Assembly: GCA_024695815.1 (NCBI GenBank)
Contig: JAILHK010000047.1
Span: 62,001 to 126,000 of the forward strand
Source of the DNA: Prevotella sp.
GTDB taxonomy: Bacteria > Bacteroidota > Bacteroidia > Bacteroidales > Bacteroidaceae
Direction: 5' to 3'
DNA length: 64,000 nt
Made by a program: the position numbers and the translations under genes. Positions 42,684 to 51,640 of this stretch are shown here, piece by piece (the stretch's first letter is position 1; each line of letters begins with the position of its first letter). The notes beneath the pieces are model-generated. The model saw only the letters and a list, made by a program, of their open reading frames with translations, made no database searches and was not told where the DNA came from.

Positions 42684-43346
42684 TTATTTCAATTTATAAC
42701 TTTTTCCTGCAATTAAATTAATGGGAACCACCCCGATTGTTCCAACAAGAGTTGGAGTTGTTCTTCCCATACCAGAATGGGACACGCTCCATGACGGTTT
42801 TAGATGAACATTAACGTTCTTATATTGAGAATAATTAATAACAGGAGTGTGGATCTCACCCATAGTTGTATAAGGATATGAAGTCAGTTCCGTCCCGTAA
42901 TATTGCTTCGTAAATTTATATATCATATTGGTATCGTCTGCTTCAATTCTCATTTGTAATGCGGGATGTATGTCGTAATCATTTCCACTTGACAGCGAGA
43001 AAGCAATACCATCTATAGAAATATCACCATTGACATAATGCGTTTCTGTTATTCTTACCTTAATAACAAAGGCAATGTTTGCTGATGTTGCTGGTTTGTT
43101 ATCAAATGCAACTTGACCCAAATATTTTAATGTAATAGTTCTTTTCTTTTGATATTTGTGTATCAAATCATTAAACAACATAGCATATGCTCCCGTAATA
43201 GTTCCGTTCGCAAATTTACCTCCGCCTATCTCCGATACCGTTCCGCCAAGCACTGCGCTTGTTGCTATTTTGCCAACTTCTCCCAAAATTTTTCCATTCA
43301 CATTGATATAGTGGTTCCCTAAGGAGGACACAGCTCCCATCATCAT
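42684..43346 (-). CDS. C-terminal remnant of an Rhs-type polymorphic toxin
   Basis: A 220-aa frame from the first in-frame ATG; the frame is open back to 43445, just after an in-frame stop. Before the ATG it reads IFKHTFTQGLLEGIQGGNAF. The first 60 residues (MMMGAVSSLGNHYINVNGKI, VSEIGGGKFANGTITGAYAM, LFND) are the conserved end of Bacteroidota RHS/YD-repeat toxin cores. The following 155 residues (TITLKYLGQVAFDNKPATSA to LIAGKSYKLK) would be the tip, a beta-rich domain I do not recognise. The large RHS body is missing, so it is either a displaced tip reservoir or a dead fragment. A promoter lies at 43482. Confidence 0.65.
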   Translation of the reverse strand: MMMGAVSSLGNHYINVNGKILGEVGKIATSAVLGGTVSEIGGGKFANGTITGAYAMLFNDLIHKYQKKRTITLKYLGQVAFDNKPATSANIAFVIKVRITETHYVNGDISIDGIAFSLSSGNDYDIHPALQMRIEADDTNMIYKFTKQYYGTELTSYPYTTMGEIHTPVINYSQYKNVNVHLKPSWSVSHSGMGRTTPTLVGTIGVVPINLIAGKSYKLK

Positions 43347-43441
43347 GCCATGGAAAGCATTACCGCCTTGGATGCCTTCAAGTAAGCCCTGAGTGAAGGT
43401 GTGCTTGAATATCTTAGCTACGAGGTATTCATTGTTACTTA

Positions 43442-43465
43442 CATTTTAGGTTTATGTCATTTATT
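43442..43465. repeat. 24-bp direct repeat, cassette boundary (copy 2)
   Basis: Identical to 42004-42027. It lies directly upstream of the truncated Rhs frame. Confidence 0.7.
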
Positions 43466-43481
43466 TATTGAATTGATGTCG

Positions 43482-43489
43482 CAAATATA
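43482..43489 (-). promoter_or_regulatory. Candidate promoter of the Rhs remnant/lipoprotein cluster
   Basis: TATATTTG on the minus strand, about 135 nt before the first ATG of the tip fragment. The gap 43466-43768 otherwise holds AT-rich sequence with no gene. Confidence 0.4.
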
Positions 43490-43768
43490 TAAAATTAGGT
43501 GATTGCCAACAAGAAACATACAAAAGAAATGTAAATATTTATAGTTAATTAACGAACGAAGTTTCAGCATAGAACACACGAAAATTAATATATAGTCTGC
43601 AACAGGGATGAGTGATCATTAGGGTTCACTTCAGTTTTTGAATGAATTCGTGGAATTCACTTCATTCCCCTTGTGCTCATTGCCTCTTTGTTATGTATAT
43701 TGATGCCGCATCAATATATATAACTTTTTCACATGAAGCAAGAATTTGCGAAAAATAAATAAATACAA

Positions 43769-43798
43769 AGAGAGGATGCGCTAGGGCGCATCCTCTCT
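43769..43798 (-). terminator. Terminator at the end of the PUL transcript
   Basis: AGAGAGGATGCGC, tetraloop, GCGCATCCTCTCT: a perfect 13-bp stem 23 nt past the stop of the 43821 gene, followed by T-rich sequence on the minus strand. Confidence 0.85.
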
Positions 43799-43820
43799 GC
43801 AATGATATGACGAGGTTCAC

Positions 43821-45827
43821 TTAGAACTTCTTCGTGGTCAGGAACGACGAGGTGCGGGTGGGGCTATACATCTCCCACAGCGATGCAACGGTCCAGCCGG
43901 GGGCAAAGATGTCGTTATAAAAGCCCTTACCATTGCGACCGTAGTCCCAGTTGGTGTGTTGTACCACCTCGGGGTTGAAGCCCGGTACGCCGATGCCGCA
44001 GAGGCGCTCGGGTGTGGGCAACAGCTGGTTGAGCGATGAGTAGATAAGGTTGTAGGCCTGTGTGAAGCGCTGTTCGCGCAACTCCTCGCCCAGCCACTTC
44101 ACGATGTGAGGCAACTCAAATACAAACACGTCGATGTGGTTGTTCTCTACAGAGACGTTGCTCCAGCCACGGCTCTTGAAGCCCAGGTCGCCCAGCATCT
44201 GTCCTTTAGCAAAGGGTACATCCCAGAGGTAGTACCATGACAGAGCGAAGTAGGTAGCCTTCTGGCACAGGTCGATGTAGTGCTGACGCTCCTGCTTCTT
44301 GGTGACCATAGCCATGTAGTAGGTGGCGGTGACGGCGCTGATGGCAGCCTCCTTGTCCTCGCAGTTAGCATCGAGGGTAGAAGAGAAATAGTCGCTCTTA
44401 GAGATGATGTTCTTCTCCAAGTAGTCGATGGTGCGCTTGGCAGCAGCCAGGTAGCGCTTGTCGCCAAAGAACTTATAGCCCATGACCAGTGTTGAGGTGG
44501 CACTGGGGGTAGAACCGCCCGAGGCGTCAACATCGCTGTGGTCGTCGCGATACTTGCGGGGGAAGCTACCGTCGGCCTTCTGCAACTGCAACATCTGGTT
44601 GAGCAGCGTGCGCATCTTCACCTCCCAGTCCTTATGCTGGCGACCCTGCTTCTTCTCGTAAGCCAGGTAGTGCAGCACGGCATAGACAGCCTCTGACTGC
44701 TGACGGATGCTGTGGATGCAGTCCTTGTCGGCAGGGATGCCATGAGCAATGTGCATATCCTCTTTGAAGTAGCCACGAGCGGTGAAACCGTGCTGCAGCC
44801 AACTGTTGAATATATCCTGTCCCATCTTGACGAAGGTGGCATTGCCGTGCTGTTCGCCATACTCCAAGGCATTGAAGCCGTTGAGCAGCACACGACCGCA
44901 GAAGCCCAGCTGCACATGATCTACGGGGATACAGTCGTCGCAGCGCAGGCCGTGGCCTGAGTGATACTTCAAGGCATACTTGTCAACATAGCCCTTGGCA
45001 AAATAGTTAGACAGCTGTGCTTTCATCTCGTCAGCGGTGTAGAGCGGCTGAATGGGCTGAGGGTTGATCTCGTCCATGCAGAAGTTCCAGGTATCAGCCA
45101 CAAACTGTCCGTAGTCCTTAGCCTGGCCACGGGTGATGACCCAGGTGACGCTCTGCTTCTCGCCTTTCTCCAGACAAGCAAAAGCCTGAATGGGAGCTGT
45201 CAGCGTCAGCTTGCGGATGTAGCGCTTGGGCGTCTCCATATAAGGATAGCCGAAGGTCAGGCTGGCTTTGCCTGTGGCATTGTCGAAGCCCAGATAGCCC
45301 AGCGAAGTCTTGCCGCTGACGATGACCTCACCCTCCTGATGGGTGGTGAGTGCCTCGACGGGGGCGTCCAGCTGGCGCAGCACAGTCAGGGTGCTGCCAC
45401 TCTTAGCATCGAACACACCGGTGAGGGGCGACGACAGACGGTCTTCGCGCACGTTCCAGCTCTTTGAGGTGTGGAACGATGGTGCCTCCTTAGGCGAACG
45501 AAGGTTCTTGTGATACCAGAAACCGGGCAGGTAGAAGTCGCAATCGTCGGTAGCAAACTCCGTGGGGAGCATCGCACCGAAGTTGAAGTACACCTGATCC
45601 TTGGCCTGGAAAGTGATGGTAAGCAACTGGCTTTCGCCTTCCTGCTTCACATTTTTTGTAATGGTCAAGGGCAGATCTTTGGCTGCCTTCAGCTGTCCCT
45701 GTTGCTCAGAGAGATGATAGGTGACAGCATTGTTGCCTGGTTTCTTAATACTAATGTAGAAACGCTGTGCTGCGCCCTGCATGGCAAAAGCAGCAGCTAA
45801 CGAGAGTAAAGCAAATCTGTAGTTCAT
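43821..45827 (-). CDS. Exported alpha/alpha-barrel protein, probable PUL glycosidase or lyase-like enzyme
   Basis: A 668-aa protein with a signal peptide (MNYRFALLSLAAAFAMQGAA). Residues about 20-230 form a beta-sandwich-like region. Residues about 260-650 are helical, with repeated aromatic-rich helices (FNSWLQHGFTARGYFKEDMH, QMLQLQKADGSFPRKYRDDH, YLEKNIISKSDYFSSTLDAN, YYMAMVTKKQERQHYIDLCQ) as in (alpha/alpha)6-type barrels of glycoside hydrolases and uronate-active enzymes. I cannot name the CAZy family. It is the last gene of the SusC-led cluster. Secretion and context make it a candidate for cleaving the target glycan. Catalytic residues are not assigned. Confidence 0.6.
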   Translation of the reverse strand: MNYRFALLSLAAAFAMQGAAQRFYISIKKPGNNAVTYHLSEQQGQLKAAKDLPLTITKNVKQEGESQLLTITFQAKDQVYFNFGAMLPTEFATDDCDFYLPGFWYHKNLRSPKEAPSFHTSKSWNVREDRLSSPLTGVFDAKSGSTLTVLRQLDAPVEALTTHQEGEVIVSGKTSLGYLGFDNATGKASLTFGYPYMETPKRYIRKLTLTAPIQAFACLEKGEKQSVTWVITRGQAKDYGQFVADTWNFCMDEINPQPIQPLYTADEMKAQLSNYFAKGYVDKYALKYHSGHGLRCDDCIPVDHVQLGFCGRVLLNGFNALEYGEQHGNATFVKMGQDIFNSWLQHGFTARGYFKEDMHIAHGIPADKDCIHSIRQQSEAVYAVLHYLAYEKKQGRQHKDWEVKMRTLLNQMLQLQKADGSFPRKYRDDHSDVDASGGSTPSATSTLVMGYKFFGDKRYLAAAKRTIDYLEKNIISKSDYFSSTLDANCEDKEAAISAVTATYYMAMVTKKQERQHYIDLCQKATYFALSWYYLWDVPFAKGQMLGDLGFKSRGWSNVSVENNHIDVFVFELPHIVKWLGEELREQRFTQAYNLIYSSLNQLLPTPERLCGIGVPGFNPEVVQHTNWDYGRNGKGFYNDIFAPGWTVASLWEMYSPTRTSSFLTTKKF

Positions 45828-45850
45828 AAAATCAGTTTATTATATAATCA

Positions 45851-47884
45851 TTATTGAATTGCAACGATCTTGCCTTCGAGCAGCTCCACCGTGTTCTTGG
45901 TACAGGTAGAGCCATTGTAATAGCTGTGAGAGTAGAGCAGCCAGATGGTGTCGCTATCCTTCTGGAACAGCGAGCCATAGTATGCACCCTCGCCACGTGG
46001 CAGCGACGAGAAAGGAATGGTGGTGTACTTGAAGTTGTGACCGGTATTGTCGCCCACACAAACCTTCAGACGGTTGGTCTGCCACACATCGCCATTCTGA
46101 TCCAAGTGTCCCATAACAACCACCTCGCCGGTTTCCAACTGCAAGGCATAGGGGGCACATCCGCCACGGATGGGCTCTGCCACCCAACGACGATCATCGA
46201 CCTGCTCGTCCCAGTCGGCACTATCCCACTCACCGTTGAGCGGACGCCAAGAGATAGAGGGGTTGTTGCCACTGCCAATGCTCTCGTAGCTGAACAGGAT
46301 ACCCTTGTTGCCCTGCAGCATCACCTGCACAGGCATACCATCGCGCTTGCCGGGGTTATAGCTGGCACGCTTTTGTGCGGTCCATGTCTCGCCATTGTCG
46401 GTAGAGCGCGACACCACGATTTCCTGATTGAGATTGCCGCCAGTGCCCCACCATTGTTTCTCGCTTGACACGAGCAGCTCCAGTTCGCCGCCGGGCAACT
46501 GCACAATCTGTGGTTCCCACACACGACCACGCAGCACCGTGATGGGGTCGCCCCAGGTTTCGCCGCCGTCTTTTGAGATCATGACCAGCACCTGACAGTT
46601 GTCGTTGGTCTCGGGATTGGCATTCGATGACCACGTCATCAGGATCCAACCGTTCTGCAGCTTCACCATGTCGGCATTCGTGAAGCGATACCAGCCATGA
46701 GACAGCCATGTCTTGGTCTTGTCGAGAATCTTCTCGGGGGCAGTCCATGTCTTACCATTGTCGTAAGAGTGATGGATATAGATGTCGTGCCAGTGGTCCA
46801 CGCTGCCAGTACCATCGCCACCATGATAGGTGAGGATGAGCGTATCTTTGCTGACACGCAGCATGCGGGGGTACTCGGCCTGAATGTCTGAGGGGTTCAG
46901 CTGGATAGCCGTCTTACGGTCGTTCCACGAAATGCGGTGGGCGGCTGGCTTGACCGTCTGGTCAACCTCGTAGGTGCTATAGTCGGTCAGGGTGCGAACT
47001 GTCTTCTCAATGACCTGCTCGTCGCCATCCACATCGGCAGTGACACGCAGGTAATAAGTGGTGCCAGGCTGCAAACTTCTCAGCAGAATTGACTTGTAAT
47101 TATGCGTATCTGCATTGGCCGTTAATATAGTGGCCGTGCTCATATCGTTTTTATCCGTGCCGTACTCAAACTTCAACGTCGGCTTGGCGCCCACATAGCC
47201 AGAGAGCTTGAAAGTTGCCTGAAGCATGTTCTTCGTGATGTTCCAATCCTCACTGTTCCACTCCAGTCCTGGCAGTGTGTTTACCAACTTACCCGGTCCA
47301 TAAACGAACGAGCCGTCCGTGGTCTTGATATAAAAACGGATGCTATAAGTTTTGTTGGGCAACAAGCCTGGACAAGTAGCCTCGAACGACTGACCTGGCA
47401 ACTGCTGGCCCACGGCCACGTGCTGCATGCTGCGATAGTTGCGGTTCACACCACTATAGTTATAGCAGAAGCCATATTCGGCTACGGCCGATGGATCGAT
47501 TGTAAGGTTGTTCACCTCGAAGGTTGCCTCATGACTCAATGTCTGTGTAAGGCTCACACTGAAGGTGAACACCTTGATGATGTGGGTCTCGGTGAGTGGT
47601 TCGCAAGCCTCATCGCCACTGACCATCACACGCAGATAGGTGTCGGCCGAAGGTGTCACCACGTACTCACGACTGGTGGCGCCACTGATGTTGGTCCACG
47701 TCTTTCCCTGGTCGGCAGACTGCTGCCACTGGATAGTGCCATAGTTGTCGGTGTTCCATGCCAGACTAAGTGTAGTCTTCACGCCACTACGTGCATAACT
47801 GGTGATGGTGCGCTGAGCCTGAATGCCCATGCTTACGAGCAGGGCGAGAAGAGATATGAGGAGGGATTTATTTGTCTTCATCAT
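45851..47884 (-). CDS. Sialidase-fold (Asp-box) glycosidase with N-terminal Ig/FN3-like domains
   Basis: A 677-aa exported protein (signal MMKTNKSLLISLLALLVSMG then IQAQ). Residues about 25-330 contain Ig/FN3-like modules (LSLAWNTDNYGTIQWQQSAD, LLPNKTYSIRFYIKTTDGSF, LRSLQPGTTYYLRVTADVDG). Residues about 345-677 form a six-bladed propeller with Asp-boxes HSYDNGKTW, SKDGGETW and STDNGETW. In a GH43-rich locus this most resembles GH93-type exo-arabinanase or another BNR glycosidase, not a true sialidase. It lies 3 nt after the small secreted protein gene. The substrate guess (arabinan) is inference. Confidence 0.68.
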   Translation of the reverse strand: MMKTNKSLLISLLALLVSMGIQAQRTITSYARSGVKTTLSLAWNTDNYGTIQWQQSADQGKTWTNISGATSREYVVTPSADTYLRVMVSGDEACEPLTETHIIKVFTFSVSLTQTLSHEATFEVNNLTIDPSAVAEYGFCYNYSGVNRNYRSMQHVAVGQQLPGQSFEATCPGLLPNKTYSIRFYIKTTDGSFVYGPGKLVNTLPGLEWNSEDWNITKNMLQATFKLSGYVGAKPTLKFEYGTDKNDMSTATILTANADTHNYKSILLRSLQPGTTYYLRVTADVDGDEQVIEKTVRTLTDYSTYEVDQTVKPAAHRISWNDRKTAIQLNPSDIQAEYPRMLRVSKDTLILTYHGGDGTGSVDHWHDIYIHHSYDNGKTWTAPEKILDKTKTWLSHGWYRFTNADMVKLQNGWILMTWSSNANPETNDNCQVLVMISKDGGETWGDPITVLRGRVWEPQIVQLPGGELELLVSSEKQWWGTGGNLNQEIVVSRSTDNGETWTAQKRASYNPGKRDGMPVQVMLQGNKGILFSYESIGSGNNPSISWRPLNGEWDSADWDEQVDDRRWVAEPIRGGCAPYALQLETGEVVVMGHLDQNGDVWQTNRLKVCVGDNTGHNFKYTTIPFSSLPRGEGAYYGSLFQKDSDTIWLLYSHSYYNGSTCTKNTVELLEGKIVAIQ

Positions 47885-47887
47885 GAG

Positions 47888-48415
47888 TTACTTTTTAACA
47901 GTGATTTTCTGGACAGACTCGGTGCCATCGGCATAGATACGACAAAGCACATAAGTGCCATTCTGGAGTCCATCGGTATATGTTGTAATTGAACGAGTAT
48001 TCTTAACCAGACGGCCCTTCAAGTCGAAGAGCTTGATTTGTTGTACATCCTGAATATCGGTGGCAGCTATGCCTGCTGGGTCGGTAGCAGTGAACATCAC
48101 GCTGACCTGACAGCCGTGACCATCGGTCACCTTTAGATAATAGTTACCCCAATGATTAATCTCGTAAGTCTTCTGGTTGCCCACCTGCAGTCCGGCAGCA
48201 TTGGTCCAGAGATAAGTGTAGGAGCCGTCGCCACCTTCCACGCTGACGTCGCTACCCACGGTGATGGCACCTTGCGAGACATCTACAGTGACCGTCTCTG
48301 CAACGGCTTTCAGCGGTGGATATTGATCTACTTTTACGGGGATGACGGTCTGTGCCACTGCTGAAGCTGCGCCCAGCACCATCATCATCATGACTGACAG
48401 CAATAGTTTCTTCAT
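47888..48415 (-). CDS. Small secreted protein with C-terminal sorting-type domain
   Basis: A 175-aa exported protein (signal MKKLLLSVMMMMVLGAASAV). The middle has a SprB/PKD-like beta module (GGDGSYTYLWTNAAGLQVGN, YYLKVTDGHGCQVSV). The end (IKLFDLKGRLVKNTRSITTY, TDGLQNGTYVLCRIYADG, TESVQKITVKK) is a type IX secretion-like C-terminal domain. It probably displays a binding module on the surface. It is placed between the FG-GAP protein and the Asp-box enzyme, after a strong hairpin at 48446. Confidence 0.68.
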   Translation of the reverse strand: MKKLLLSVMMMMVLGAASAVAQTVIPVKVDQYPPLKAVAETVTVDVSQGAITVGSDVSVEGGDGSYTYLWTNAAGLQVGNQKTYEINHWGNYYLKVTDGHGCQVSVMFTATDPAGIAATDIQDVQQIKLFDLKGRLVKNTRSITTYTDGLQNGTYVLCRIYADGTESVQKITVKK

Positions 48416-48445
48416 ATGAGTTCGGTTTATATTGTTTTGTAGAAA

Positions 48446-48484
48446 AAGAGTTAAAGTGGGAGACGCTCTCCCACCCTAACTCTT
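48446..48484 (-). terminator. Strong hairpin inside the PUL gene cluster
   Basis: AAGAGTTA and GTGGGAGA pair with TCTCCCAC and TAACTCTT (about 16 bp with small internal mismatches), followed by TTTTT on the minus strand. It lies between the FG-GAP gene and the next genes, with no promoter seen after it, so it probably attenuates downstream expression or stabilises the upstream RNA. Confidence 0.75.
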
Positions 48485-48496
48485 ATTTGAAAATAA

Positions 48497-50455
48497 TTAC
48501 TTCATGACTTTGCGAACCTCGCCATTAGACATCTTCACGATGTTGAGACCCTTCTGGGCAGCAGCCACACGCTTACCGTCGATGGTAAAGATGTTGGCAA
48601 CAGCTGCCTTCTGGTTCATATTGCTGATACCATCCAGCTGCTTGGTAACAGTGAATGTGCCAGTAGCAAAGGTAGAACCCTGCAGGTCGGCAGCAACGGT
48701 CTGAACACCCCATGTATATTCGCCAGCAGGGATATTGTTCAGGGTCAGATTAGTGTTCATAAAGGCATTACCCTCGCGGAGCACCTTGCGCACACCGTCC
48801 TTGTCGCCACCAATGAATGAGGTAGCACCATTGTAAATCTTACCCTGAGCATCCTTGATGAAGTACTCGTATGTAACGTTCTTCTGAGCTGTGGCTGCAG
48901 GAGTCCACGACAGTGCCACGGTATTATCCTCAACCTGTGCAGCAGGAGCTGTAGGAGCAGCAGGACGTGCAGCCTTTTCCCAAGGATTCTTGGTGAAGAC
49001 CATTGAACGGCCACCGGGGAAGCCACCTTCGCCACCAGGGAAGTAAGAAGCATCGCCATGATAACCAGTGAAGGTGTAGTTCAGAGCGCCCTCAACACCA
49101 TTGTCGAGGAAGAAGATACCCTGCTCAGAAGCACCGGGAATACGCTGGTATGAGGTCAGTCCGTTAGCACTTCCAGGGAGGAACCAACCAGACTGAGTAT
49201 TGTCAGAACCGTCAAGCATCTGCTCTGTCCAGCCAAGGAGGAACAGGTCGTAGAGTCCATCACCGTTGTAGTCAATAGAACGCACACCGGTGTTGGTTGA
49301 GTTCAGCGGACGGATGTCCTTGCCGCGAGCAACAAAGTTAGTGTTATCAGTATATGACAGTTCACCTGCAGTAATCTTACCAATGAGCAGCTGTGGGAAG
49401 TAAGCCCAGCCAGTAACTGCATCATCAGGAGACTCACCAGTTACGAAGAGGTCAGGTGTACCGTCGTTATTGAAGTCGGCAACGGCAAAGTTACCATTAC
49501 CAAAGTGGTGAGAAACACCAACAGCCAGTTCCATGTCATAGAAGGCAACCTCGCCATCCCCGCTCATGTTCATATAAACAGCAAATGTGCGGTTCACCTT
49601 CTTGCCTTGAGCAGTCTGAGGGTGGTAAGCATCGTCACCCACATATACAGGATTTTGTTTTTCGTCAACACCATTTTGCTTCTGGTTGTCAATGTTGCCC
49701 TGTACCATAAAGTCTGCCAGACCATCGTTGTTCAGGTCATAGGCCTTCACGGTGCAGAGAGCGAACTCATAGTCGCCATCACCATTGCCAACAACACCTT
49801 TTTCCAACTGATTTTGGAAAGAGCCGTTACCCTTGTTGATGAGCACACCCACGTTGGCCTGACGGTTCTGATTAACAGCACTCCAGCCAATGGTTACCAC
49901 GTCGGGCAGACCATCTGCATTGAAGTCAGCAACATCTACAGAACGAGGATACCATTCTACTTCATTGCCGTCTTGATCAAGCACCTTATAGTTGGGATCC
50001 TTTGTCAGATTGCCCTGTCCGTCGTTCAGATAAACACCGGTATAGTCGTAACCCTCGGCAGCAATGAACACATCCACATTGCCATCGCCATTGAAGTCGG
50101 CTGGAATCAAGGTTCCACGAATGCCAAACAACATGTCTTTACGGGCAGGATCAGTCTGATTAGCCAATTTTGTCTTATCATAAGCTGTTCCATTCCATTT
50201 CAGCTTCCAGGCGATGCGGTCCACCTCATACTCATTCTCCTCCAAATCGAGAAGCTTCGTCTTTCCGGCAACTTCAGAGTTAGGCTGACCAGAGAAAATC
50301 AACTCCTTAATACCATCGTTGTCGAGGTCAATTTCAAGACCGCCAGCATAGTCGTTAGCCAATTCCTGGTCAACACTAGCAATGGTAATACTTTGCTGAG
50401 CATTTGCGCTGAGTGCCAAACCGGCAGCGGCCATTAAAGTAAACAATTTTTTCAT
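48497..50455 (-). CDS. FG-GAP/VCBS-repeat secreted protein, PUL component
   Basis: A 652-aa exported protein (signal MKKLFTLMAAAGLALSANA). It holds at least five FG-GAP/VCBS-type propeller repeats with calcium-loop motifs: DLDNDGIKELIFSG, DFNGDGNVDVFIAAE, DFNADGLPDVVTIG, DLNNDGLADFMVQG, DFNNDGTPDLFVTG and DYNGDGLYDLFLLG. A fibronectin-like module follows (AAQVEDNTVALSWTPAATAQ), and the tail IFTIDGKRVAAAQKGLNIVK, MSNGEVRKVMK is sorting-type. It is a likely surface glycan-binding protein. It follows the GH43-fold lipoprotein gene across a GC-rich hairpin. Confidence 0.78.
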   Translation of the reverse strand: MKKLFTLMAAAGLALSANAQQSITIASVDQELANDYAGGLEIDLDNDGIKELIFSGQPNSEVAGKTKLLDLEENEYEVDRIAWKLKWNGTAYDKTKLANQTDPARKDMLFGIRGTLIPADFNGDGNVDVFIAAEGYDYTGVYLNDGQGNLTKDPNYKVLDQDGNEVEWYPRSVDVADFNADGLPDVVTIGWSAVNQNRQANVGVLINKGNGSFQNQLEKGVVGNGDGDYEFALCTVKAYDLNNDGLADFMVQGNIDNQKQNGVDEKQNPVYVGDDAYHPQTAQGKKVNRTFAVYMNMSGDGEVAFYDMELAVGVSHHFGNGNFAVADFNNDGTPDLFVTGESPDDAVTGWAYFPQLLIGKITAGELSYTDNTNFVARGKDIRPLNSTNTGVRSIDYNGDGLYDLFLLGWTEQMLDGSDNTQSGWFLPGSANGLTSYQRIPGASEQGIFFLDNGVEGALNYTFTGYHGDASYFPGGEGGFPGGRSMVFTKNPWEKAARPAAPTAPAAQVEDNTVALSWTPAATAQKNVTYEYFIKDAQGKIYNGATSFIGGDKDGVRKVLREGNAFMNTNLTLNNIPAGEYTWGVQTVAADLQGSTFATGTFTVTKQLDGISNMNQKAAVANIFTIDGKRVAAAQKGLNIVKMSNGEVRKVMK

Positions 50456-50483
50456 AATAATTTTTTGTTTAAGTTAGTATTTT

Positions 50484-50522
50484 AGAGTGGGGCGCTGGCG
50501 CTCAGGCCTGCGCCCCGGCTCT
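50484..50522 (-). terminator. GC-rich hairpin between PUL genes
   Basis: AGAG-T-GGGGCGC pairs with GCGCCCC-GG-CTCT around a 13-nt loop. The T tract on the minus strand is weak, so RNA processing or stability is as likely as termination. Confidence 0.55.
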
Positions 50523-50533
50523 GATAATTATTG

Positions 50534-51607
50534 TTATTCGTAACGTGGAGTACTCCATCCCTTCTCGGCAGAAACGGCGGCTTTCAACCATCCATCTGCA
50601 TCGATCTCAACAGGAGCTACAAACAAGGGACGACGGGCAAAGCCACTCTTCATTAAGTCCTTACCCGACTCGGTAGCATTGAAAGCTATAAAGAGGTGAC
50701 TTGCATCTGAGTTGACAAAGCCTCGCATGGGATTCTCTGGATTGACGAACCCATTACCAGCCTTCACCAACAGTTCGCCAACAGAGCCGTTAGCCAGGTC
50801 GTTGCCATTCTTATCCAGGAATGGACCAGTGGCTTCGCTTGACTTGGCATAGTAGATCTCTTTCACGCCACCAGCGTTGACGGTTCCTGCCAGATAGTAG
50901 GTGTTGGCATCCTTGCGAATGATGGCAATATCGCTAAACTGTGCATCCGTCAGTTTTATGCGGGCACCATTCAAAGAAGCACCAGTATTCTTGTTCAGCT
51001 TGACAGGCTGCAGATAACAACCATCATCAGCCGTGTAGCAGAGATAATACTTCGTACTTACTACAAAGAAGAAGGGATCGCTGATCTTCTGAGAAGAGAT
51101 TGCTGCAGCAGTGATGAACTCGCCACGGTCTGTATAGGGACCCTGGGCTGTGGTGGCAGTAGCCACACCGATAGAATTTGCGCCCTCCAGAGTGTAGAAC
51201 ATCCAATAGGTGGCACCTGTGATGGCACGAGCATAGTCAACAGAAAGAGAGTTCACACGACTGTCGTTCCACGATGGAATGGCTGTTTTCTCGAAAGCAT
51301 CGTTGGCCACGGTCCAGTTCATCAGGTTTGTCGACGACAGCGTAGGACAATAGTTTGTGAGGCCCTTGGCCCACTGAGTGGTGCTTGAGATGGCAACAAA
51401 CGTGCTGGCACCCTTAACCACTGTTCCTGCCTCGACCGATGGTTCGATGACTGGGTTGTGGAAGCTGGTGTTGTCGGGGTTCTGACTACCGTTCCAAATC
51501 ACGGAGTCCACACCATCGCCTCCCATGTCGGTGCAACTGGTCATGCCGGCAGGAACAAGAGCGCCCATGCAGGCAACAGCAGCTATATATTTAATGATAT
51601 TCTTCAT
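50534..51607 (-). CDS. GH43-fold lipoprotein, probably non-catalytic glycan-binding protein
   Basis: A 357-aa lipoprotein (signal then GMTSC, Cys25). From residue 50 it follows the GH43 five-bladed propeller: FHNPVIEPSVEAGTVVKGAS, YWMFYTLEGANSIGVATATT, GPYTDRGEFIT, ISDPFFFVVSTKYYLCYTAD, FSDIAIIRKDANTYYLAGTV. The GH43 base Asp, normally in a DP motif at the start of blade 1, is replaced in IEPS. The general-acid Glu region (MEA in the enzyme at 60455) reads SDIA. The middle Asp (SDPFF) is kept. It occupies the SusE/F-like position after SusD, so it probably binds glycan at the cell surface. I infer loss of catalysis; alignment is needed to be certain. Confidence 0.7.
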   Translation of the reverse strand: MKNIIKYIAAVACMGALVPAGMTSCTDMGGDGVDSVIWNGSQNPDNTSFHNPVIEPSVEAGTVVKGASTFVAISSTTQWAKGLTNYCPTLSSTNLMNWTVANDAFEKTAIPSWNDSRVNSLSVDYARAITGATYWMFYTLEGANSIGVATATTAQGPYTDRGEFITAAAISSQKISDPFFFVVSTKYYLCYTADDGCYLQPVKLNKNTGASLNGARIKLTDAQFSDIAIIRKDANTYYLAGTVNAGGVKEIYYAKSSEATGPFLDKNGNDLANGSVGELLVKAGNGFVNPENPMRGFVNSDASHLFIAFNATESGKDLMKSGFARRPLFVAPVEIDADGWLKAAVSAEKGWSTPRYE

Positions 51608-51640
51608 AATTGTTCACTCTTAATAATTAATTCATAATTC

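Noticed and set aside
43466..43768. Hidden gene or insertion sequence between the Rhs island and the PUL
   Set aside because: I find no open frame of use, no inverted terminal repeats and no transposase fragment. Only AT-rich sequence with a candidate promoter is visible.
45851..47884. True sialidase (NanH)
   Set aside because: Asp-boxes are present, but there is no sialic-acid gene nearby and the neighbours are GH43 and SusCD genes. The N-terminal FN3-like modules and context fit an arabinan-type exo-enzyme better.
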